Shown: piece after piece, positions 35,763 through 42,897 of the stretch
How positions within the stretch are numbered: position 1 is the stretch's first letter
Layout of the letters: each line of letters opens with the position of its first letter
Assembly (NCBI GenBank): GCA_036403815.1
Contig: DASWQH010000031.1
Coordinates: 276,527 to 340,526 of the forward strand
Origin: JACVRN01 sp036403815
Lineage (GTDB): Bacteria; Acidobacteriota; Blastocatellia; Pyrinomonadales; Pyrinomonadaceae
Length of the DNA: 64,000 nt
Reading direction: 5' to 3'
Notes under the pieces: generated by a model
The model's database searches: none
What the model saw: only the letters and a program-made list of their open reading frames with translations
Told to the model about the DNA's origin: nothing
Translations under genes and position numbers: made by a program

Positions 35763-36791
35763 CTATGCGGCGGCGGAGCGTGCGCCCAAGGCGCGGTGTA
35801 TGAGGGCGTTGAATTTTTCTGGCTGCTCTTCGTGAGGGGTCATGCGGCAGCGGTTGAAGATTTCCATGTCGGCGCGTGGGTTTAAGCTCAGTAGAGCCGC
35901 CGCCTGGTCAATCGGAGTGGTCTGATCCTGTTTTCCCCAGACGAGCGTGACCGGCTGCCTTAGACGCGCGAAAGCATCGCGTATGTCCGTGTTAAGAAAG
36001 CCTGAAAGAAAAGCTGAGATGGCGTGCTGCGCTCCCTCCTGATGGCTGGCCGCGTAGAGTTCCGTAACGAGACGGTTGGTCACGCGCGAGGCGTCGTAGA
36101 ACAATTGCCTACGCGCGTAATCGCGTATGCTGCGCTCCGAACTCATGACGTTATAGAAGGAGGTGCCGAGCACGGGCGATTGCAGCAGCCCGTAAAAGGC
36201 CGCGCCCGTCATGCCGGGGCGATTGCGCAAGGTATCTGCGCCCGTCGGCGCTACGAGTATCAAAGAGCGAACAAGCTCAGGCTGCTCGTCTGCGACGCGT
36301 ATCGTGAAAGCTCCTGCGAGCGAGTTGGCAATGATGTCCGCCGGAGCTTTTGTGACTTCATGTATGAAGTCCGCTATCAGCTCCGTATAGAGGTCTGCGG
36401 AATAAGGTGCGGTGGCGGGTTTATCGGATTTGCCGAAGCCCAGCAAGTCGAGCGCGTAAACATGAAAATCCTCTGCGAGGGCGTCGAAATTTTTTCGCCA
36501 CATGAAGCTGCTTGAGCCTGCGCCGATGCCGTGGACGAAGATAATCGGTGTGCCGGGATTTTGCGTGCCAGCCTCTTTGTAGAAGACGCTACCTTCGCGC
36601 CAGTCGAACCATTCGGCCTCGCCGCCAAGCGCGTTCTCTTCCGGTTCCGCAGCGTTGCGGCGAATGCTGGCATTGACTGCGGCCAGCGCCGCGACGCTCG
36701 CGCCCGTGGCAAACACGGTCTTCCAGATTTTTCCGAACGCCCCCACAGCTTGAAACCTCTTAACCGAAACAGACTTTAACCTGCCGCTCAT
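35763..36791 (-). CDS. alpha/beta hydrolase, membrane-anchored or exported
   Basis: A 342-residue alpha/beta-hydrolase. An N-terminal hydrophobic stretch (about 20-37) suggests an anchor or uncleaved signal. The oxyanion region is IIFVHGIGAGSSSFMW. The nucleophile elbow is ANSLAGAF, with asparagine where GxSxG enzymes have glycine. The acid is likely in WGKQDQTTP and the histidine in RMTPHEEQP. It resembles lipase, esterase or haloalkane-dehalogenase-type members; the substrate is unknown. I prefer ATG at 36791 over 36806. Confidence 0.88.
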   Translation of the reverse strand: MSGRLKSVSVKRFQAVGAFGKIWKTVFATGASVAALAAVNASIRRNAAEPEENALGGEAEWFDWREGSVFYKEAGTQNPGTPIIFVHGIGAGSSSFMWRKNFDALAEDFHVYALDLLGFGKSDKPATAPYSADLYTELIADFIHEVTKAPADIIANSLAGAFTIRVADEQPELVRSLILVAPTGADTLRNRPGMTGAAFYGLLQSPVLGTSFYNVMSSERSIRDYARRQLFYDASRVTNRLVTELYAASHQEGAQHAISAFLSGFLNTDIRDAFARLRQPVTLVWGKQDQTTPIDQAAALLSLNPRADMEIFNRCRMTPHEEQPEKFNALIHRALGARSAAA

Positions 36792-36985
36792 AACGTGAAA
36801 CCCCACCCGCTTGTTCTGTGATGCCTGAAATTTAAGAGCCTGCCAGCTCCTGCTTACGCAAAGTCACTATAACACGCGCGACCGAGTGCATTGCAAATTC
36901 TGTATGTGAGACACAAGGGGTATACGAGTTTTGCTTGTTAAGTGGTTTGCAGGAAGGGGTGACTGTTAGAGGGTTCATGTTCTAA

Positions 36986-37189
36986 AGCCCCTGAAAGGGG
37001 CAACAGAATGTAGCCCACGGCGTCAGCCGTGGGGATAAGTGCCGCCAGAAATTAGAAGCCCCGGTAGGGGCGAAAGAAATCTCAAGTCCGAATTTCTTTC
37101 GCCCCTACCGGGGCTTTCACTCGTTTATTGCTATTCGTCTCCCACGGCTTGCGCCGTGGGCTACATTATGCCGCCCCTTTCAGGGGCTG
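36986..37189. repeat. composite three-hairpin palindrome, family A copy 2
   Basis: All six modules are intact: GCCCCTGAAAGGGGC, CCCACGGCGTCAGCCGTGGG, GCCCCGGTAGGGGCGAAAGA, and in reverse order their partners on the right. About 204 bp. It lies in the 423-bp gap between the hydrolase and the downstream exported-protein gene; the rest of the gap shows nothing clear. Confidence 0.9.
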
Positions 37190-37213
37190 GAAGCAAAGAC
37201 TTCTCCTTACTTT

Positions 37214-38566
37214 TTAAGGACACTCTTTGTAGCAGACGGTGAAATCTGCGACTTCGTTCTGTTCACGGTCACGAGCGGCGAGACCGACTGCGCCGATGCT
37301 GAATGTGCGGTAAGGGTCTGTCAGAATGCCCAGGGTCAGGAGGTCGCCCGTCTGGCTATCAGTAATCCAGACTCTAATCTGGTTGTCCTGCATCCTCATC
37401 TTGACGGCGAAGAATTTGCCGGTCTGAAGCGTGCTGGCAAAGGAGTTGATAGGGACAGAGCCTAGCTGCTGTGCTACCGTGCCGTCTTTAATGACGAAGC
37501 CGCGCAGCGTGTATGGCTCGTCCGCGCTCGCACCCGTCAGTTGTATCAGGTAGTAGTTGCGCGAATCCATGGCGCGTGCGACGAAAGAAGCCGCGATGCC
37601 GTTGACCATGCGGATGTTGCTGCGTAGCTCAAAATTCGTGTAGAAGCGAACGGCATCATCTTTCGGAAGAGCAACACCCTGCCCGCTGATAGAGAGCTTG
37701 GAGCTTTGCGCGCGCCAGCCCTGTGGGACTTCCCATGCGTTGAGGCTTCCCCACGAAGCGGAGAAATTACTACGCGTCTCCAACCTCTTCAGCGTGATGT
37801 TGAAAGCGGCATTCTCTTTAACTGTGAAAGAGGTTTTTTCAGGAGCATAGCCAGCCTCTTTGACCACTATGTCGGCGATGTAAAGGCCGGGGCTGAGGCT
37901 TTGCAGAGTCACATTGCCGTTTGAAAACTCCTGATAGTTTGTCTTGCCTGTGCGAACATACTCATTGCCCTGCAACGCTGCGGGCGCGTAACGAATGCTG
38001 CCCTCTCTGACTAAACCGCCTTCGTTGTCTTTGATGGAAAAGACAGCGTTGTAAGCGACCGGGTCGAGCTTGAGCGTGACGGGTGTCGTCTGGTTGGCGC
38101 GGACTGTGACTGCCTCGTCCTCTGAATCCGTGTAGCCAGTGCCCTCGGCATAGACCGTATAGCGTCCCGGTTTGAGTCTGTTAAAAACAAACTGGCGTTC
38201 GTCCGCACCGACCTCGCCTTTAATAGGCTCACCGCCGCCTGCGGATTCCACATAGATGGTTACGTTTGGCTGAGTCGTGGCGACGGACAGCGCTCCGGTG
38301 GTAGCCGTAGTCACAGGCTTGCTCGCCTTGACGACAGCCTTCGCGGTGTTGCGCGTGGCGGCGCGACGGCCTCCGCTTGAGCCGCCGCCAACGGATACGC
38401 GGGCACCCCCGCCCCCGCCGCTCGATGCGCCGCCGCCAAGGTCTTTACGGCTACCGGCAGCGCCGCCGACAATGTCTTCCTGTGCGTGTGTAATGGTAGC
38501 TCCGGTAAGAATGAGCAGGGAGAGAATCAGAATCGCTGCGATCTTTTTTCTGGAAAGGGAACTCAT
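37214..38566 (-). CDS. exported protein with PEGA-like repeats and LamG-like C-terminus
   Basis: A 450-residue protein with a signal peptide (about 1-28). A Gly/Ser/Arg-rich low-complexity region runs to about 75. PEGA/carboxypeptidase-regulatory-like beta modules follow at 90-260: VTIYVESAGGGEPIKGEV, LKPGRYTVYAEGTGYTDSED and LSPGLYIADIVVKEAGYAPE. The C-terminal jelly-roll-like region (about 270-445) resembles LamG/keto-disaccharide-hydrolase-type folds. No catalytic residues are identified. It lies just downstream of the Oar-like receptor on the same strand (124-nt gap) and may act with it. Confidence 0.78.
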   Translation of the reverse strand: MSSLSRKKIAAILILSLLILTGATITHAQEDIVGGAAGSRKDLGGGASSGGGGGARVSVGGGSSGGRRAATRNTAKAVVKASKPVTTATTGALSVATTQPNVTIYVESAGGGEPIKGEVGADERQFVFNRLKPGRYTVYAEGTGYTDSEDEAVTVRANQTTPVTLKLDPVAYNAVFSIKDNEGGLVREGSIRYAPAALQGNEYVRTGKTNYQEFSNGNVTLQSLSPGLYIADIVVKEAGYAPEKTSFTVKENAAFNITLKRLETRSNFSASWGSLNAWEVPQGWRAQSSKLSISGQGVALPKDDAVRFYTNFELRSNIRMVNGIAASFVARAMDSRNYYLIQLTGASADEPYTLRGFVIKDGTVAQQLGSVPINSFASTLQTGKFFAVKMRMQDNQIRVWITDSQTGDLLTLGILTDPYRTFSIGAVGLAARDREQNEVADFTVCYKECP

Positions 38567-38689
38567 AAGTCAAAAACCCCCACGAGGGACATCAGAATCT
38601 GTAGGGAAGAGCTTTTAATGAGACGCAAGGTGTGTCGCACTCTGGGGCAGAGCTTAACACACCTTGCGCCGGTAGAAAATTCGCTTGGC

Positions 38690-41600
38690 TTAGAACGAAT
38701 ACTTGACCGCGAATTGAATGCGGCGACCCGTAGTCACAGTATCCGTCGCCGTACCGAATGCCGGGGCTTCTAGGAAGCGCACAGGGATTCCAAAGTTGGC
38801 GCGGTTGAAGACATTGAAGATGTCCATGCGAAAGACCAGCCCCCTGTTCTCAGAGATTTTGAAAGTCTTAACCACGGAGGTGTTGCTCAGCCACAGATTG
38901 CCCGCGCGGAAAGCATTACGTGGGGTTGAGCCGTTCTGACCAAGAGCCGCTCGAAGATTACCGGGATCAGTCGTCAGACGATAAGGCTGAGCACGGTTTC
39001 CGGTCTCCTGAATTCCAACGGTCGTGTTCGTCCTGTCCGTCAGGTTGCCGTCCAGATTCACGTCGAAGATGGAGTTGACCGTGAAGGGCTGGCCGGTCTG
39101 GAAGAAGCCCGTTCCGGCAAGCTGAAGCCCGCCGAAAAGGAAGTGTGCAAAGGCGTTGCGCTTGCCCCAGTTGGAAAGGTCTGTGACGTAGTTGTACGAG
39201 ATGCGATGACGCACATCGAAGTTAGCCGGGGCATATTCACCTGCAAAGGTGACACTGTCCTGCGGCAGCGCGGGCGCTCCGGCCAGATCGAAAACGTCAG
39301 AGACATCGTCCTTGACCTTTGAGTAGGTGTAAGCAACCTGTCCCTGGCTTGAAGCCCCTAAGAAACTCGTGCGACCGCGCAATTGCACCTGAAGCGAGTC
39401 GTAGCGAGACCGGCCAGAACTCTCGTATATATTCACAGAGCCTGCGGTCGGGTTCGGTCGCGTAAAGTTGCCGCCCGGCGCAAGGACGGTGCCGAAGAGG
39501 TTCGGTTGATTTGCAAGCGGGTCAACGAAGAAAAATAGTGGTACGAGAATTACGTTCGGCCCCAGATTGGGTGTAGTAAGGCGCAGCAGGTCACGCCCAA
39601 GCGTGCCCACATAGGCTGCCGATAGCACCATGCTGCGGGACAGTTGCTGCTCGAACGTCACGCTGAATTGATGCGCCATAGGCGACTCTATACCCTTTTG
39701 AGGCAGCGTGATTCCGAAACCGCCCGCGCGGTTGTCCCTGTTGAATGTCACCACATCTGCGAACGGCGCATTGAGGCGGTTCACAGAGCCGGGCACTACA
39801 TAGCAGTTACCGTTAAGCTGCGAGCAGATGGTGTTATTGCCGAAGTTAACGCTGAAAGCCGGATTGAAGAGGGTGAAGTCCCTGATAGCCACGCCGCCTG
39901 TCACTGACCCGCCAGCCGTATTGAGCGTCAGGAAGGTCGGGTAGACGTTACGCGACTGGCTGACGACTGCGCCTATAATCTGGTCATAGTAGAGGCCATA
40001 ACCTGCGCGGATGACTGTCGTCTTGTTGCCGAAGAAGTTGTTCGAGTAGGCAAGGCCGACGCGCGGGCCGAAGTTATTACGATCCGGGTCATAGATGCTG
40101 GTGCGATTCTGTATGTACTGCCTCAAGCCCGGAAGCAGGGCAAGCTCAGGAGCATTGAACGTGCTCTCAATGCGATTAGAGCTTTCCTGCGGCACTGTGT
40201 TGTACTCGTAGCGCAAACCGTAATTGACAGAGAGATGTTCGTTGATACGCCATTCGTCCTGCCCGAAGAAGTTTAATTGATAGTACTTCAGGTTGATTGC
40301 CGAAGTGCCTCTGGAAAGCGTTAGAAACAGTCCGGTCGGAGTGCCTGCGGCAGCGAGGTCTTCCGGTCTCAAGGCTCTTGGGAAAGGCGAGTTGGCTAGT
40401 CTGGGTGCGCCTGCGAAGGTAATCAGCGGGCGAGCATTGCGCGGCAAATCGCTGTTGAGTTCCGTCCGGCGCGTATCGGCTCCGAAGGTCAGATTGTGCT
40501 GGCCGAAGCGCAGCGTCAAAGTATCGGCTGCCTGATAAGTGTTGTTGACGCGCCTTTGCGGGAAGTTGAAGACATCAACTCCAAGGGGGCTGAACCCGGC
40601 TATGTTAACCTGCCCGACCGGGCCTATGGAGCCGTCAAAAAAGAAGTCGCCAAGCTCGGTTGTCCAGTCAGGGAAGGTAAGGTACTCGGCTGCCGGGTCG
40701 CCCGGCAAAGTATTGTTTACGAAAAGCTGCCGGTTCAGTAGAAACGGCGTGTTCGGAGAAATCTCGCTCTGGCGCAGAGACGGGTCGCGCTTCTCGTCAA
40801 AGATGAGCCGCGTGCGCCCGTAGGAGAGGCGCAGGTAGTTGAGCGGTTGCCTTGAAGAATTAACTCCGCCCAGGGGGCTGGTCAGGAAGGTGGAGAAATT
40901 TTGAGTTCTCACGCGCGGGCGCAGGCTGGAGAATATTGCGCCGCCGGTCACTGGAATGTCGCGCCAGTCGTCCGTGAAGTTATAGCGCGCTGTGAAATTC
41001 TGCGGCTTACCCCACAGGTCGAAGTTGGCGTCGAATTTGCCGGAGATAATCTTGCCCTGCGCGCTGGCGGGCAACACAGCCGTGTAAGTGTTAGCGCCAT
41101 AGATGCCGCCGGGATTATTAGCAAACGGGAAGAGGCTGAAGATTGCATCGCCAGAGAGCGCAGTCGGGTAGGAGGGAATCAGACCTCCGCCCTGCTGTAT
41201 AGCAAAGAAGCCGGTCGCTCCGCTATTTATAAAACCGCGCTGCTCGACGGTCGGCACCGCGAAGCTAGACTCTTTAGTTGCATTCAGGACTTGTCCTTCA
41301 GCCGAGAGAAAGAAGAACATCCTTCCGGGAAGCTTTGCCGAATCAGGACATGGCGAAACATCCGAAGAGCAGCGGGGCGGCTCAAGCGGGCCGCCGAAAA
41401 CCAGTCCTCCCTGACCGAGCGTCAAGGTGTCCTGGCCGTTTCCCTGCCTCAACACTCTGAGCGGCGCGCCGTTAACCAAAACTGCCCGGTTAAAATCCGT
41501 GCCGGAGCGAAGCGCGAAAGTACCTGCGCCTCCGCCGTCGCTGTCAAAGGTGTCGCGCGCATTCAACTGGCTGCCGTTGAAGAAGCCGAAGATCGTCCCG

Positions 41601-42529
41601 TGGAAATCGCTGCCGCCAGAGCGCGAGTTGGCGTTGACCTGTGCGCCTATGTTGCGGCCATACTGCGCGGGCGCGAGCAGCGTCGTCACCTGATACTCTT
41701 GAATTGATTCGATGGGCTGCGGGACGAGCGAGAAGAAGCCCTGACGGCGCACGCCAATGTCTTCGTCGTTGTTGTCGGAACCGTCAACCGTAAAGTTATT
41801 GGAGCGCGAGCGCAGGCCGTTGACCGAAAACTGCCCGGAAGAGCCGACGCCGGGGCCGACGCCTGGGCCTGCTATGTTGCCGAGGGTTTGCGGCGGCGGC
41901 GCGACTCCCGGCAGCAGCAGCGCTAACTCGTCGAAGGAGCGCGTGAGTGTGGTCGCTCCGAGCGGCAGCGTCGAAACCTCTTCGCGTGTAAAGACGCCGC
42001 CCCTTCGGGCGTTCCTCTTATTAATATCAATGGTGATGTCATCTCCCTCGTTCTCAGGGGTTGGCGACGCCTGAGCTGTGGCAACCGGTGTCGCCTGCGT
42101 CGTGGGCTGTTGTGTACCTGTAGGAACGGGAGTAGGTTGCACGGCTATCGCTGCACCGCGCTTCTTGAGCATGAAAGGCTCCGGCAACACGGTCGTCGCA
42201 TCAACCGCCGTGAGACGCTGGTCTCTAGTCCTCACATCATAAAGATCGCCCTTTAAGACGGTGAGCGTGTAATCGCCGGGTTGGAGCAATCCGAGAGTAA
42301 AATAACCGTCGGAAGTAGTTCTGGTGGCAGTGGGGACGCCGGTCAGCTTATTGGTGGCTCTGACGGTCGCATCCGGAAGCGGAGCGCCCGATTCGTCTAC
42401 GACCCGCCCACGAAAAGCACCCGTCGTTTCCGTTTGTGCCTGTACAAAAATGACCGTCTGTGAAAAGCAGGCGAGAAGTAATAGCGCAGCAGAGAAGAGC
42501 CGAAAGTGAGAGTTCATTCGAATGCGCAT
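38690..42529 (-). CDS. Oar-like TonB-dependent receptor with carboxypeptidase-regulatory domain
   Basis: A 1279-residue outer-membrane protein. The signal peptide (about 1-32) is followed by a CarboxypepD_reg-like domain (about 35-110: GRVVDESGAPLPDATVRATN), a Pro/Thr linker, a plug region (FSVNGLRSRSNNFTVDGSDN) and a large beta-barrel ending in aromatic YSF, as outer-membrane proteins do. This architecture is the Oar-like family, expanded in Acidobacteriota and linked to uptake of large substrates. The frame opens at 42565, but ATG 42529 has GGAGG nine nt upstream and is chosen. Confidence 0.93.
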   Translation of the reverse strand: MRIRMNSHFRLFSAALLLLACFSQTVIFVQAQTETTGAFRGRVVDESGAPLPDATVRATNKLTGVPTATRTTSDGYFTLGLLQPGDYTLTVLKGDLYDVRTRDQRLTAVDATTVLPEPFMLKKRGAAIAVQPTPVPTGTQQPTTQATPVATAQASPTPENEGDDITIDINKRNARRGGVFTREEVSTLPLGATTLTRSFDELALLLPGVAPPPQTLGNIAGPGVGPGVGSSGQFSVNGLRSRSNNFTVDGSDNNDEDIGVRRQGFFSLVPQPIESIQEYQVTTLLAPAQYGRNIGAQVNANSRSGGSDFHGTIFGFFNGSQLNARDTFDSDGGGAGTFALRSGTDFNRAVLVNGAPLRVLRQGNGQDTLTLGQGGLVFGGPLEPPRCSSDVSPCPDSAKLPGRMFFFLSAEGQVLNATKESSFAVPTVEQRGFINSGATGFFAIQQGGGLIPSYPTALSGDAIFSLFPFANNPGGIYGANTYTAVLPASAQGKIISGKFDANFDLWGKPQNFTARYNFTDDWRDIPVTGGAIFSSLRPRVRTQNFSTFLTSPLGGVNSSRQPLNYLRLSYGRTRLIFDEKRDPSLRQSEISPNTPFLLNRQLFVNNTLPGDPAAEYLTFPDWTTELGDFFFDGSIGPVGQVNIAGFSPLGVDVFNFPQRRVNNTYQAADTLTLRFGQHNLTFGADTRRTELNSDLPRNARPLITFAGAPRLANSPFPRALRPEDLAAAGTPTGLFLTLSRGTSAINLKYYQLNFFGQDEWRINEHLSVNYGLRYEYNTVPQESSNRIESTFNAPELALLPGLRQYIQNRTSIYDPDRNNFGPRVGLAYSNNFFGNKTTVIRAGYGLYYDQIIGAVVSQSRNVYPTFLTLNTAGGSVTGGVAIRDFTLFNPAFSVNFGNNTICSQLNGNCYVVPGSVNRLNAPFADVVTFNRDNRAGGFGITLPQKGIESPMAHQFSVTFEQQLSRSMVLSAAYVGTLGRDLLRLTTPNLGPNVILVPLFFFVDPLANQPNLFGTVLAPGGNFTRPNPTAGSVNIYESSGRSRYDSLQVQLRGRTSFLGASSQGQVAYTYSKVKDDVSDVFDLAGAPALPQDSVTFAGEYAPANFDVRHRISYNYVTDLSNWGKRNAFAHFLFGGLQLAGTGFFQTGQPFTVNSIFDVNLDGNLTDRTNTTVGIQETGNRAQPYRLTTDPGNLRAALGQNGSTPRNAFRAGNLWLSNTSVVKTFKISENRGLVFRMDIFNVFNRANFGIPVRFLEAPAFGTATDTVTTGRRIQFAVKYSF

Positions 42530-42747
42530 TGTTGTTTCCTCCGTGGCTGTTAACGTGTCAATCAAGGACTGGAGGTCAGTTGACCTGAGCTAGATGCGGG
42601 TCGCTATAACTCGACCTGCAAAGTGGAATTCTAAAGAGGTTGCTTACCGCTCGCTTTACGAAAGCGCGAGGAGCCGTGGCGAGTCTCAAGCTCAAAGCGT
42701 TTCGACTACCTTTCAAAGCTTCACGGTGTTCTGTAAAAGACTGGCGA

Positions 42748-42777
42748 ACTGTAACCTTCCCGCAAGGGCGTTGTCAA
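42748..42777 (-). promoter_or_regulatory. candidate sigma-70 promoter of the Oar-like receptor gene
   Basis: On the minus strand TTGACA (42772-42777), an 18-nt spacer and TACAGT (42748-42753). It gives a leader of about 210 nt. The -35 box is perfect and the -10 matches four of six positions. Confidence 0.4.
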
Positions 42778-42805
42778 GAAAATCTTCTGGCTGGACAGGA
42801 GTTAA

Positions 42806-42896
42806 ATGAAGAAGACAAAAGGAGAAAGACAAAAGGCAAAAGTAAGGAAGATGAACTTCCACACTCTTGCCTTTTGACCTTTTACTGTTGCCCTGT
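42806..42896. repeat. heptad-type inverted repeat at the 3' end of the RNase E/G gene
   Basis: Left: GAAGACAAAAGGAGAAAGAC and AAAAGGCAAAAGTA. Right: CTTGCCTTTTGACCTTTTAC. A short inner stem (GGAAG/CTTCC) sits between. It begins almost at the RNase E/G stop and could terminate that gene. Confidence 0.7.
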
Positions 42897-42897
42897 T

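Larger units (their letters stand above)
42530..42897 (-). other. intergenic region between RNase E/G and Oar-like receptor
   Basis: No gene is supported in this 368-bp gap. It contains the receptor's ribosome binding site near 42538, a candidate promoter at 42748-42777 and a heptad-type hairpin next to the upstream gene's stop. Short open frames here lack coding character. Confidence 0.5.

Noticed and set aside
40901..41707. 268-residue plus-strand frame inside the Oar-like receptor gene
   Set aside because: Antisense shadow of a receptor gene with unambiguous signal peptide, plug and barrel.
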